Below, piece after piece: positions 24,914-34,038 of a stretch of 64,000 nucleotides of DNA. The position numbers were made by a program, and so were the translations under genes. The stretch is from Candidatus Chlorohelix allophototropha (GTDB lineage Bacteria; Chloroflexota; Chloroflexia; Chloroheliales; Chloroheliaceae). The stretch lies in NCBI RefSeq assembly GCF_030389965.1, contig NZ_CP128400.1, positions 682,001 to 746,000 of the forward strand, in the 5' to 3' direction. The notes below the pieces were generated by a model, which saw nothing but the letters and a program-made list of their open reading frames with translations, did no database searches and was not told the DNA's origin. The number at the start of each line of letters is the position of its first letter. Within the stretch, counting starts at the first letter, position 1.

Positions 24914-27508
24914 TTGAATAGTAAATTGGGTTGGATTAAAGCACGTCTATTACTACTACCTCTGGGTATATTATTTGTCGGGTGGAGTATTTATGTCTTC
25001 AAAGAAAGTATTTACTCTAATAACCCAAGTGCTTGGGAAGCTATCAAAGCAGATGCTAAATATTATCCTGATATTATAACCAGACTACCACTTAACCTTC
25101 ATTTACTATTGGCTCTTATTTTTTTTCTCTTTTCTGCAATTGGTCCAGGCAATATGCTTCTCAAGCCTGTGCATTTAAATTGGCGGGATCCTCTTGAGGA
25201 GACTCTATTTTCATTGGCTCTAGGTCTTATAATTTTTACATTCGTGACATTAGTAATTGGAGTTTTAGGTCTATTAAACTTGGGGCTTTTGATTCCTTTG
25301 CTTGTCCTAGCTTTTTTATCTAGTTTGTGGTACATCTTCAAGGTATTCCGGTCTCTTAAAAATAGAATTAAGCAAAGAGAACAAACCTTTCATAGCAAGT
25401 GGAAGATTTGGATCGGACTTGGTCTTGGGTTATTATTACTATTTAACTTATATATAGCTTTATTGGGTGCTCTCGGTCCAGAAATAAATTGGGATGCACG
25501 ATATTACCATCTTGGACCACCTGCTCATTACGCCCTCCAAGAGCGAATTTATGATCCAATGAAAACAACTGGGCTTGGTGCAGCAGCCTTATCACCTTAT
25601 CAAGAGATACTTTATACCGCTCTTGTTAAGTTATTTGGTGTGATCGGTGCAAAATTACTCCACTGGGGGCAGGCTGTACTTACAGTTCTAACAATTATAT
25701 ATTTTTGTCGCACCTACTTTGGGTCTATTCTACAAGGTATTCTGGCTGCGCTTATTTTTATCAACGTACCTGTTGTTAGTTGGCTTTCTGCCACTGGCTA
25801 CAATGACTTGCCATTAGCGTTTTATGGACTATTAATTGTACACGCTTTTTTGAGGTGGAAAGCTGGTAATAGAACACTTAATTGGCTTTTCTTGATCGGG
25901 ATTTTAGGGGGCTATACTTTAGGAATTAAAACATTTGGGGCATTTACTCTTGCAATAATTATAGGCACTATTACCTTGTCTATTTTAGATTTGAATAAGA
26001 AACCCCTTAATCTTAAGAAGGTTATTTATAATTTATGTCCTGCCTTAGGTATAATTGGTTTGGCAGTTATTATAGGGGCTTTACCATGGCTTACTAGAAG
26101 TTATGCAATAACAGGTAACCCAACATACCCTTTCTTAAATAATATTTTCAAATCTCCCTATTGGAATAGCTATGTAGAGAACTTTGTCTCAGTTATTTAT
26201 CAGGGCTATGGAACTGGACGATCCTTTCAAGACTTCCTTATACTGCCTTGGTCATTAGTTACGCAGGGAATTAAGTTTCAAACCTTAATTGGACCTGGAT
26301 TTCTGATTTTTTTACCGATTATAGTTATGCTATCAGCTTATCTAATAATTAAGAAGAATCCTAAAAATAGATTATTCTTTGGATTGGGAATATTTTGCAC
26401 TCTCTGGATGGCATTATGGTTTATTTCCGGGGCACAGGTGAGCCGATATGCGGTTCCAGTGCTCCCAATTGCTGCCATAGCAATCAGTTTTTGTGCATTA
26501 ACTTTTAAGTGGACAGGTTGGGAAGGAAGATTTTTTCAAGTTAGCTTACTAGTTGTATTGTTAGCAGTAACAACATTAAATAGTCAACTTATTCTACCAC
26601 TCCAAAAGTATTCCGAGCCGGGAGTAACTGCTTCCAAGATACAAATATCTTGGGAATACTTATATCATGGAGATCCCGAAGAAAATGTTCAATTAAGATG
26701 GATCCCATTAATTAGGTATATAAATGCAAATCTTTCTCCAAATACCGATAAGGTTTATGATGCTGGAGGTATAGTTATACCTTACTATCTTTACTGCAAA
26801 GTCGAAGCATTTGATGGATTAAGTTATATGGGACCTACTGGTCTACAACATTGGAGTATTTTTCAGGAAGATGCACTACAATATCTACATGATACTAATA
26901 TTACACATATTGCTATATATGCAGCTCAGTATCCCGCATTACAATTATTCCCAATTAACCAATATCTACAGCAAGTTTATTTTAATAAAGAAGGAACTGG
27001 AGAACTTCTCTTTAAAATAAATTACCCGTCAGACATGCTAACAGCTACTGTATCACCAAAAGTAGTAGCAATCCCAGAAAAATATGATATTGACACAGTA
27101 GCTGGAGTACCTCTATATCCTAGCGCAGTCCAATTGAATGGGAGCTCTAGCTATACTAATCCTCAAAATTATTACTATAGCTCAAGTGACCCCTATGATA
27201 AGGTTGTTAGAGATTTAACCTTACTACTACAGCAAAAAGGCTTTAAGGATATACGCTCAATACCAAATTACGCCGATTTCTACACGCTGGTTGGGACTAA
27301 AGATTATATAACTGCACTTATTTATGTGTATTCAGGAGATCGAATGCTAGGTTTAAAGAATGGGTCTGGTAAGGAAGATGCTATAAGTAGAGCCACATGG
27401 TATTTGCTTAAAGGGTATAAAAATTTATATGGTGCTATAAAAAGTCAGAGCTATATTCAATACCAACTATACTTAAAAACTTATAGATATATAACTCCAG
27501 AAGGATAA
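24914..27508 (+). CDS. Large polytopic glycosyltransferase-like protein (GT39/PMT-like)
   Basis: The protein is 864 aa. About a dozen membrane helices cover residues 10-560, followed by a soluble outer domain. The first large loop contains INWDARYYHLGPPAHY, comparable to the acidic catalytic loop of GT-C enzymes that use polyprenyl-phosphate sugars. It would add sugars to an acceptor outside the membrane, fed by the GT2 enzyme upstream. TTG start with AAGGAG upstream. Base composition is clearly more AT-rich than the flanking genes, which suggests transfer together with the whole operon. Confidence 0.75.
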   Translation: MNSKLGWIKARLLLLPLGILFVGWSIYVFKESIYSNNPSAWEAIKADAKYYPDIITRLPLNLHLLLALIFFLFSAIGPGNMLLKPVHLNWRDPLEETLFSLALGLIIFTFVTLVIGVLGLLNLGLLIPLLVLAFLSSLWYIFKVFRSLKNRIKQREQTFHSKWKIWIGLGLGLLLLFNLYIALLGALGPEINWDARYYHLGPPAHYALQERIYDPMKTTGLGAAALSPYQEILYTALVKLFGVIGAKLLHWGQAVLTVLTIIYFCRTYFGSILQGILAALIFINVPVVSWLSATGYNDLPLAFYGLLIVHAFLRWKAGNRTLNWLFLIGILGGYTLGIKTFGAFTLAIIIGTITLSILDLNKKPLNLKKVIYNLCPALGIIGLAVIIGALPWLTRSYAITGNPTYPFLNNIFKSPYWNSYVENFVSVIYQGYGTGRSFQDFLILPWSLVTQGIKFQTLIGPGFLIFLPIIVMLSAYLIIKKNPKNRLFFGLGIFCTLWMALWFISGAQVSRYAVPVLPIAAIAISFCALTFKWTGWEGRFFQVSLLVVLLAVTTLNSQLILPLQKYSEPGVTASKIQISWEYLYHGDPEENVQLRWIPLIRYINANLSPNTDKVYDAGGIVIPYYLYCKVEAFDGLSYMGPTGLQHWSIFQEDALQYLHDTNITHIAIYAAQYPALQLFPINQYLQQVYFNKEGTGELLFKINYPSDMLTATVSPKVVAIPEKYDIDTVAGVPLYPSAVQLNGSSSYTNPQNYYYSSSDPYDKVVRDLTLLLQQKGFKDIRSIPNYADFYTLVGTKDYITALIYVYSGDRMLGLKNGSGKEDAISRATWYLLKGYKNLYGAIKSQSYIQYQLYLKTYRYITPEG

Positions 27509-27718
27509 ACTTTTACGGGGGAATTTACCTTAAGCGGTACGCTCCGACCATTTCAGTAGCTCAGCATGTGCTAGAATACAGGGCTGCGCACCGATAGCTG
27601 CTATATTCAGATTGACAAAATATAAGAAAGGTCTAAAATTCAGTACGCTACCAAGAAGTGAAGCTACTAACATTACCGCAATTTCAAACGAAGGTTATAA
27701 AATGAGCACTATAAGGAG

Positions 27719-27744
27719 ACCGTTCCAAACTGGGGGCGGTTTTT
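27719..27744 (+). terminator. Possible terminator of the glycan operon
   Basis: ACCGTTCC and GGGGGCGGT can pair around AAACT, followed by TTTT. It is 210 bp past the last gene. The stem is imperfect, so this is a modest call. Confidence 0.45.
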
Positions 27745-27758
27745 AGAACAAATGTGTG

Positions 27759-28058
27759 CTAGGCCGCTTGCTTTACTTTCTCCACCGTTTCGGTGTTGAG
27801 TGGTTGCATCCCTGGATACCATTCACAAAATCTTTGGTGCAATTCATCATCAATCACTTTAACCCTGACCTGTAACAACAAATGCGCTCCTCTAGGTCGC
27901 CATTTCATTTGTTGCTTCTTCACAAACCTTCGGCTAATTAATTGATTTATGGTTGATTCTACAAACCCAGTCGAAATCCTTTCCCCATTACGATACCGTT
28001 CACCGTAATTAACCAGGTAGTTCCGATTAGCTTTCAAGTAGCCAGACATTTCCCGCAC
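27759..28058 (-). pseudogene. ISKra4-like transposase C-terminal fragment
   Basis: A 99-codon frame matches the end of ISKra4-type transposases: NYLVNYGERYRNGERISTGF, then NQLISRRFVKKQQM and RPRGAHLLLQVR. The rest of the transposase is missing upstream; the first residues (MREMSGYLKANR) are still homologous, so the break lies close to 28058. Confidence 0.7.
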
Positions 28059-28334
28059 TCCTTATATAATAGTTTTGAACAAAGAAGAGCTTAGACTACA
28101 GCAAAGTACTCAAAAGCTAATAGACTGATGGTAACGGGAGAACCGAGGTCTCGACTTACGGCTTCATAACTGGATAGCAGTGGAGAAGACCGACTTGCAA
28201 AGACTGTTCCCCGACCATTAGCGCTAGTAGCGGCAATTAGGCTTGTTACAGCGCAGTTATGCGACTGGCTATCCGCGATAAGCTTACGCACGCGCTGAAT
28301 GGTTGGGTGTCCCGTAAGTTCAATAGTGCATTTG
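28059..28334. other. Non-coding stretch between transposon remnants
   Basis: No open frame, RNA gene or clear repeat was recognised in this 276-bp piece. It is probably leftover transposon or intergenic DNA. Confidence 0.4.
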
Positions 28335-28434
28335 TGAAATGACCCAGTTTGTCAAGACAAAAATAAAAGCTTGGTTAAGGAGTGATACAGTCCTTTCTAT
28401 AGAACTAATAATGTTAAATAGCTAGTAACTCTTT

Positions 28435-29304
28435 TTAGCTCTTTAACATAATTACTGGTGTCACGGTATTGAAATAAACCTGAGCCGGTGTCTGATATTT
28501 CAAAGCCTGATGAGGTCGAGTATTATTGTAGAAATCGAAATACTCACCAATCCCTAGCTTTGCTTCTTTGGGGTTCTCAAATTGTGCTAAATAAACACAC
28601 TCATATTTTAAGGAACGCCAGAGCCTTTCGGTGAAAACATTATCTAGTGCTCGCCCACGTCCATCCATACTTAACTTTACACCTGCGCCCAATATCAAAG
28701 CAGTGTATTTGGGACTAGTAAAATGACTACCTTGGTCACTGTTAAAGATCTCCGGTTTTATTTTCGCCAACGCTCGCTTGGTAGTTCTAAGCACAAAATC
28801 GATTTCCAAAGTATCAGATAATTCCCAACTTACCACATATCTGCTGTACCAGTCGATGACAGCCACCAGATAAAGCCAACCGTGTTTGAGCTTGATATAT
28901 GTGATGTCGGTACCGAATACCTGAGCGGGTCTGGTTATAGCCAGGTTCCTTAAGAGATAGGGATATACCCGCTGCTTTTGATCTCGTTTCGAAAGATTAG
29001 GACCAGGATAGATTGCTTCTAGCCCCATCTCCCGCATATAGTTTTGCACCGTTTTGCGGTTGAGGTGCTTGCCTTCCCGCAGTAATTGTTGATGAATTCG
29101 CCGATATCCATAAAAAGGGTAAACGGTGTAAATCTCATCAATTCGGTGTTTGAGCTCAATTTCTCGTTCGGTTGGTGCTACTGAGCGGTAGTACAAACTG
29201 GAACGGCTAATTCCTAGCAACTCACTTTGTTTTGAGAGTGAGAGTTCAGCTTTTTGGGTTTCGATTAGGCTTAATCTGACCGACCTGGGCAAAGCCTGCT
29301 TCAC
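28435..29304 (-). CDS. IS3-family transposase OrfB
   Basis: The 289-aa protein has an N-terminal HTH_21 part (YPFYGYRRIHQQLL), then the integrase core with FGTDITYI, FNSDQGSHFTS and NVFTERLWRSLKYE giving D, D and E. It ends with HQALKYQTPAQVYF. Translation is probably by -1 frameshifting from OrfA at an A8G run (29312-29304 on the minus strand), because the same LTTPLRWLGKK sequence enters both frames. Confidence 0.9.
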   Translation of the reverse strand: MKQALPRSVRLSLIETQKAELSLSKQSELLGISRSSLYYRSVAPTEREIELKHRIDEIYTVYPFYGYRRIHQQLLREGKHLNRKTVQNYMREMGLEAIYPGPNLSKRDQKQRVYPYLLRNLAITRPAQVFGTDITYIKLKHGWLYLVAVIDWYSRYVVSWELSDTLEIDFVLRTTKRALAKIKPEIFNSDQGSHFTSPKYTALILGAGVKLSMDGRGRALDNVFTERLWRSLKYECVYLAQFENPKEAKLGIGEYFDFYNNTRPHQALKYQTPAQVYFNTVTPVIMLKS

Positions 29305-29590
29305 TTTTTTTTCCTAACCACCTGAGCGGTGTAGTCAGGCGACCTATTTCGGCGTAAAGTTGTTCTTTTTCTTGTTCGTACTGTGCGGTCAGCAGCGCGA
29401 TTTGCTTCTGAGTACGCTCATCAAAGGATTGTGGCAGACCTTTTAGAGCCAGTTGTTTCCATTTAGTGAGCATATTCGGATGAATACCATATTCAGAAGC
29501 TATCTGGGTAACGGTTTTATTACCTTCCAGCACTTCTTGCACTCTTTGAGACTTAAATGTGGGTGAATACTTTTTTCTAGGTGTTGTCAT
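29246..29590 (-). CDS. IS3-family transposase OrfA
   Basis: The 114-aa HTH_Tnp_1 protein contains KYSPTFKSQRVQEVLEGNKT, then ASEYGIHPNMLTKWKQ and a coiled coil. ATG at 29590 was chosen because MTTPRKKYSPTFK is the usual N-terminus; an alternative start lies 24 bp upstream. The frame overlaps OrfB by 59 bp around the slippery A8G run. Confidence 0.88.
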   Translation of the reverse strand: MTTPRKKYSPTFKSQRVQEVLEGNKTVTQIASEYGIHPNMLTKWKQLALKGLPQSFDERTQKQIALLTAQYEQEKEQLYAEIGRLTTPLRWLGKKSEAGFAQVGQIKPNRNPKS

Positions 29591-29649
29591 GTTTTTAAGT
29601 ATACACCTTACCAAACCCTTTTTAGTTGTTCAGTTCTTCTGGTTCATTA

Positions 29650-29991
29650 TATTCCCCAATGACCCAGAATATCCCGCCGCCCTTCCAGATCGACCCCCAA
29701 CACATTGTAAACTGCCATATTCTCGACTTTGCCTTCCCGGCGCATTTTCACAAAGATGGCGTCCAGATAGATGATCGGGCCAGTGACCGGTTCTGCCAGG
29801 CTTCTACCATCGGCCAGATCATGGCGCTGATGGTAGCGGGCGAGATTTCCACCCCATACAGATCCTGTAAAGTCTCCTGCAAGTCTCGGATAGAGAGCCC
29901 TTTGCCATACAGACCCAGGATCTTTTCTTCCAGTTCGTTGGTGTTATGACCGTACTTTTTGAGTAGGGTGGGTTCGAACTCGCCATTGCGG
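29650..29991 (-). pseudogene. IS256-family transposase internal fragment
   Basis: Minus-strand remnants read RNGEFEPTLLKKYGHNTNEL, then LGLYGKGLSIRDLQETL, and after a frameshift YLDAIFVKMRREGKVENMAVY. This is the central part of a Mutator/IS256 transposase. It stops at the IS3 end on the left and at a 10-bp microhomology (GCCATTGCGG, 29982-29991) on the right. Confidence 0.75.
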
Positions 29992-30255
29992 TAAAGAGCT
30001 GGGAGAACAATTGGGCGGAGCTGTCCACCTATTTCGACTATCCACCTGATATCCGGCGGCTGATCTACACCACGAATTCCGTCGAGAGCTACCATCGCCA
30101 ATTGCGTAAAGTGATCAAAACCAAGGGGGCTTTTCCCTCCGCGGAGTCAGTAAGGAAGTTATTTTACCTAGCAAATTGTGATATTACCAGCGATTGGACC
30201 ATGCCGATACCTAATTGGGCATGTATTTTGAACCAGCTTTCGATCTGTTTTTAAG
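29982..30255 (+). pseudogene. IS256-family transposase C-terminal fragment, inverted relative to its partner
   Basis: The plus strand reads SWENNWAELSTYFDYPPDIR, then TTNSVESYHRQLRKVIKTKG and TSDWTMPIPNW up to a TAA near 30255. This is the C-terminus of the same IS256-type transposase as at 62165-63353. It faces the opposite direction to the fragment immediately left of it, and the junction is a shared 10-bp word. Confidence 0.75.
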
Positions 30256-30319
30256 GAAAGAGTAACTATTTGAATTCAGCAATCAATTCCATTTACACAA
30301 AACTATTGACATGCCCGGA

Positions 30320-30547
30320 CGGGATGGCTGAAAGCTTTACCAAGACGGTTAGTTATGAGAAACTCTATTTAGAAGAATTTCAGAATTTGGCAGAGGTAGC
30401 AGTGGGTTTGGAAGATTGGCTAGAACGGATTTATAATGAAGGTCGCTTACATTCGTCTTTGGGTTACTTAGCGCCGATAGAATTTGAACATAATTGGTTG
30501 GCTCAAAAGCGGCTAGAATGTGGTCTGGTTATATAGGGTGCATTCCA
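30320..30547 (+). mobile_element. 3' fragment of the IS3 element found at 20991-22330
   Basis: From about 30320 the sequence is nearly identical to the last 230 bp of the complete IS3 copy, coding GMAESFTKTVSYEKLYLEEF and the C-terminus, and ending in the same terminal repeat (CATTCCA at 30547). A 30270-30536 frame exists only through a chance upstream start. Confidence 0.85.
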
Positions 30548-30743
30548 ATTTTCAGAAGAGTATCAAGCAGTGTTCCTACCCGCTTGTGTGATATTACAAA
30601 AAATGATAGTCCGACTATACCACCAACCTTTGGTCGAAAATCTCCATCTTTTGGTAATTCCAAACCCAATTAGGGTAGCGCCATTGCTGATTTACTACTC
30701 ATAGCGCAGCAACTCCCACCGGATTTGTTTACCAAATTTAAAC

Positions 30744-30772
30744 TTGACAATGTTAATAAACTAGATTATCTT
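30744..30772 (+). promoter_or_regulatory. Promoter of the SAM-riboswitch operon
   Basis: TTGACA (30744-30749) and TATCTT (30767-30772) have a 17-bp spacer and lie about 40 bp before the riboswitch. Confidence 0.65.
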
Positions 30773-30810
30773 TAGCATGTAATCTGAACGGATTACAAAA
30801 ATTGAAAATT

Positions 30811-30932
30811 GCTCTTATCCAGAGAGGTGGAGGGTATAAGGCCCTGTGAAGCCCGGCAACCCGCGCAATGTAAGCGTAAGGTGCCAATTCCGGCGCTACC
30901 TGTTCATCAGGTGGTCGCAAGATAAGGGAGTC
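30811..30932 (+). promoter_or_regulatory. SAM-I (S-box) riboswitch
   Basis: The S-box signatures appear in order. The 5' P1 strand is CTCTTATCC, followed by AGAGAGGTGGAGGG and GCCCTGTGAAGCCCGGCAAC. GGTGCCAATTCC follows, and the closing P1 strand is GATAAGGGAG. SAM-I riboswitches bind S-adenosylmethionine and usually switch off methionine and sulfur genes. A terminator hairpin follows at 30976-31007. The operon below encodes a UroD-like protein and a peptide-type importer, an unusual cargo. Confidence 0.92.
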
Positions 30933-30975
30933 CTGTTCAAAAAGCGTACAAACGCAGAGAATAATGGAATTTCCG

Positions 30976-31007
30976 CCCCCTTATCTAAACTTGATAAGTG
31001 GGTTTTT
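30976..31007 (+). terminator. Riboswitch expression-platform terminator
   Basis: CCCCCTTATC pairs with GATAAGTGGG (one mismatch) around TAAACTT, followed by five T. The left arm's CTTATC repeats the riboswitch P1 5' strand, so the segments can compete, as in SAM-off attenuation. About 180 bp remain to the first start codon, with no further feature identified. Confidence 0.75.
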
Positions 31008-31185
31008 ATTATCCCACGTTATTAAGCCGTAACCAATCGAATTAGCCGTGGCTTAGCATATGCCCCGGTTCTATGAGTATTGCAAAAAAACCCTGTAGGT
31101 CTTTGCGCCTAGGTGGGGTCTGGTTAGGTATTGCCAGAAATATGGTTAGCAACTAATTTATTAGAAAAGACTCTCAGGAGGAGTT

Positions 31186-32190
31186 ATGGCTACGTCTGAA
31201 AAGTGGAAACGAGTAGAAACTGCCTTATCCGGCGGACAACCTGATCGCGTACCGTACGCTTTCTGGCGGCACTTCCCGGTTATTGATCAGAATCCAGATG
31301 AATTGGTCAAGGCTACGGCAGAACTGCACCGCAAGTTCGAGCAGGATTTTGTAAAGGTAATGTTTCGCAGTTCCTTTACCACCGAGGATTGGGGATTTCG
31401 CCCTAACGGTTACCACCCTACCGCTGGTAATTTACTGATTACCGATTATGTTATCAAAACACCCCAAGATTGGCGGAAGCTTGAATTGCTTGACCCCACA
31501 CATGGGACATTGGGCGAGCAACTTATCGTGTTGCAGAAATTGGCGAAGGAATTGGAGGGCGATGCCCCGATTCTTTCCACTATTTTTTCGCCTTCGATGA
31601 TTGGTCTCAAGTTGGCAGGGGAAGAAGGGCTGGCTGAACATCTCAAAGCTGACCCGGAAGCGGTGAAAGCCGGACTCTCTGCGATTGCTGAAACGGTTCT
31701 TAAATTTGGTGAAGCTACCTTAAAGAATGGAGCAGATGGTCTCTTTTATGCCATTCAAGAACCGGGACGCATTTTAACATCAGGTGATGGTCAACCTAAT
31801 TTGGGCGACCTTTTTGACCGCCCTGTATTGGAAAAACTCTTCCCCTCAACCGGATTCTTCTTCCTGCACGCGCATGGTGAGACTATCGCTTTTGAAGAGA
31901 TTGTGAATTATTCCTACCACGCTCTGAACTGGCATGACCGTGGGGGTGGTCCTTCTTTGAAAGAAGCTCGTCGTTTTACCAACAAGACGTTAGCCGGTGG
32001 ACTTAATAACCGCGAAACTTTACCCAATGGAACCCCGGCAGAGGTCGCTGCTGAAGTAAATGATGCGGTTAATCAGTTAGAAGGTCGCGGCTTGTTGTTG
32101 ACTCCCGGCTGTGGCTTCCCGGTGAACGCCCCAGAAGAGAATTTGCTGGCTGTTAAAGAAACTATACAGGGTCGGTTAGCCCTGGCTTAA
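31186..32190 (+). CDS. Uroporphyrinogen decarboxylase (UroD/MtaA)-superfamily protein
   Basis: The 334-aa protein begins with the family's typical WKRVETALSGGQPDRVPYAF. It keeps the barrel segments and has possible metal ligands His228/His230 (FFLHAHGE) and Cys309 (TPGCGFP), as in the methyltransferase branch (MtaA/MtbA, related to MetE) rather than true HemE. AGGAGG stands 5 bp before the ATG. Placed directly under a SAM-I riboswitch, it is most easily read as a methyl-transfer enzyme linked to methionine supply. The substrate is unknown; this is inference. Confidence 0.8.
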   Translation: MATSEKWKRVETALSGGQPDRVPYAFWRHFPVIDQNPDELVKATAELHRKFEQDFVKVMFRSSFTTEDWGFRPNGYHPTAGNLLITDYVIKTPQDWRKLELLDPTHGTLGEQLIVLQKLAKELEGDAPILSTIFSPSMIGLKLAGEEGLAEHLKADPEAVKAGLSAIAETVLKFGEATLKNGADGLFYAIQEPGRILTSGDGQPNLGDLFDRPVLEKLFPSTGFFFLHAHGETIAFEEIVNYSYHALNWHDRGGGPSLKEARRFTNKTLAGGLNNRETLPNGTPAEVAAEVNDAVNQLEGRGLLLTPGCGFPVNAPEENLLAVKETIQGRLALA

Positions 32191-32208
32191 GAGGAGAGAT
32201 TTATTTTT

Positions 32209-33894
32209 ATGTCCAAGAAAAGTTTTAGTACCAAAACCCCCCGCCGCTATGCCTTAACCTTGATCGGGTTGATGATTGCCGCATTACTGGCAGCCTGCGG
32301 CGATGCTACCGTCACTACTACATCCAGTAGCGCTACTACTGCCGCGACTACCTCGAGCAGTAATACTATTGGTGCGACAAATGGCGCAACTACCGCAACG
32401 GGTAATACTACCGCTGCCGCTACTAATCCGGCTAATTCTCAGCTTATCATCGGCACGCTGGTAGAGTTAGCTAACCTTAACCCGCTAACAACTCTGGCAG
32501 ATCATTTCCCGGAACATGCTCCGCAAACGCTTTTGTTCGATGGACTTACTCAGTTTTTGCCGGATAGCACCATAGGTCCGCGTCTCGCCAGTAGTTGGGA
32601 AATTAGCAAGGACGGCAAGGAATACACTTTTAAGCTAAACCCCAAAGCTACTTGGTGGGATGGACAGCCGGTGACTGCGGATGATGTTAAATTCACTTAC
32701 GACTCTCTTATAGATGCCAATACGGGCAGTAGCAATGAAGGGGCTGAAGCGGTAGTATCTACGACGGTTATTGACGCGCAGACCGTCAAAATTACCTTGA
32801 GCCAGTCCGACCCCACTTTTCTTTCGAGAGGCTGCTCTCGCGGGATTGTCCCACAGCATATTTTGAAGGGTCAGGATTTGAATAAGACCGACTTTGGACG
32901 CAAGCCGGTAGGTAGTGGTCCTTACAAGTTGGTATCGTGGCAACAGGGCAGCAGCTATGTGCTAGAAGCCAACACTAATTACTTCTTGGGTGCTCCGAAC
33001 ATTGGCAAGGTGATTATTAAAATCCTGCCTAACCAGAATGTGTTGCTAACCCAACTTAGAAGCGGTGAGATTAATTACGCCCCGGTAACGCCCCGCGACC
33101 TGAAGACAATTGAAAGTATTCCCGGCTCTAAAGTGCTGGAAAACCCAACGCCGCGCTTCTATGACATTGCGCCCAATCACCAGAACTTCTTCCTGCAAGA
33201 TGTGAAAGTGCGTCAGGCAATATTGTTCGCGATTGACCGCCAGGGCATTGTAGATAAAGTGCTGCTAGGTCATGGAGTAGTTATCGACTCGAACGCGACC
33301 CCTGCTTCTTGGGCATACAATTCAGAAGCGCCCAAGCATCCCTACGACCCTGCCAAAGCCAAGCAATTGCTGACTGAAGCAGGCTTTACCACCGGTTCGG
33401 ATGGCATACTGGTAAAAGACGGCAAGCCCTTTAAGATTTCTTTCTTGGTCAATACTTACGATACCGCCTTGATACAGGCACTGACCGTAGCTCAGCAAAA
33501 TCTCAAGGATATAGGGATTGATCTCACCGTCAGCCCGGTTGATGCCGCCGTTTTTGGCGCCAAACGCAAAGCAAAAGACTTTGACGGACTTAGTCGCGCT
33601 TGGAACCCGGTTTATGACCCTGACCAATACGCTGCGTTGGTTAAAACCGGCAATTTCTACGGCTACAGCAATCCTGAAGCTGACCGCCTTGCCGCAGCCA
33701 CGCTCAACACTACCGACCAAGCAGCCCGCAAGAAGCTCTATGCTGATTTGCAGGTAGTGCTGGACAACGATGTAGCCAAGCTCTGGCTCTACAGCGAGAA
33801 CGAATTGCACGCCTTTAACGTAAACCTGAACGGACCTAAAACTCACCCGGTTAACATCTTCTGGAACCTACGGGAGTGGCAGTTTCAAAAATAG
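32209..33894 (+). CDS. Family 5 (peptide/nickel-type) solute-binding lipoprotein
   Basis: The 561-aa protein has a signal peptide ending LLAAC (Cys30 lipidated) and a Ser/Thr/Ala-rich tether to about residue 82. An SBP_bac_5 domain follows, with LASSWEISKDGKEYTFKL and WWDGQPVTADDVKFTYDSL. Members capture oligopeptides, metal chelates or other small molecules at the cell surface. GAGGAGA precedes the ATG, and the gene is 18 bp after the UroD-like gene in the same operon. The ligand is unknown; SAM-riboswitch control hints at a methionine- or sulfur-related compound. Confidence 0.9.
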   Translation: MSKKSFSTKTPRRYALTLIGLMIAALLAACGDATVTTTSSSATTAATTSSSNTIGATNGATTATGNTTAAATNPANSQLIIGTLVELANLNPLTTLADHFPEHAPQTLLFDGLTQFLPDSTIGPRLASSWEISKDGKEYTFKLNPKATWWDGQPVTADDVKFTYDSLIDANTGSSNEGAEAVVSTTVIDAQTVKITLSQSDPTFLSRGCSRGIVPQHILKGQDLNKTDFGRKPVGSGPYKLVSWQQGSSYVLEANTNYFLGAPNIGKVIIKILPNQNVLLTQLRSGEINYAPVTPRDLKTIESIPGSKVLENPTPRFYDIAPNHQNFFLQDVKVRQAILFAIDRQGIVDKVLLGHGVVIDSNATPASWAYNSEAPKHPYDPAKAKQLLTEAGFTTGSDGILVKDGKPFKISFLVNTYDTALIQALTVAQQNLKDIGIDLTVSPVDAAVFGAKRKAKDFDGLSRAWNPVYDPDQYAALVKTGNFYGYSNPEADRLAAATLNTTDQAARKKLYADLQVVLDNDVAKLWLYSENELHAFNVNLNGPKTHPVNIFWNLREWQFQK

Positions 33895-33932
33895 GTTAGT
33901 AGCTTGAAAAGGCAGAGTTTTAATTAAATCAG

Positions 33933-33982
33933 GCGGGAAGTCTTTGCGCAATCCTAAAAAGGAAAAAGAAAGGCTTTCCCGC
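33933..33982 (+). other. Intercistronic hairpin
   Basis: GCGGGAA and TTCCCGC pair across a 36-nt loop between the binding-protein and permease genes. There is no T-run. Such hairpins often mark a processing or stability site that keeps binding protein mRNA more abundant than permease mRNA. Confidence 0.4.
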
Positions 33983-34038
33983 TCATTTGTAAGTAAGCTA
34001 GGGGAAGAACTTCCGCCAGCTTAATATCAGGAATTGAA

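Larger units (their letters stand above)
28335..29632 (-). mobile_element. IS3-family element, second type (ends approximate)
   Basis: OrfA and OrfB are both intact in the minus direction. Possible weak ends are TGAAATGACCCAGTTTG at 28335 and, reverse-complemented, TGAACAACTAAAAAGGG at 29632. They match only loosely, so the boundaries are uncertain. It abuts an IS256 fragment on its right. Confidence 0.6.

Noticed and set aside
30270-30536. 88-aa protein as a gene
   Set aside because: All recognisable residues are the C-terminus of the IS3 OrfB at 21414-22319. The start codon is a chance ATG-like codon in unrelated DNA.
31186-32190. True uroporphyrinogen decarboxylase HemE
   Set aside because: The His and Cys pattern near residues 228 and 309 and the SAM riboswitch favour the methyltransferase branch. 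The N-terminus also lacks the usual HemE RQAGRY motif.
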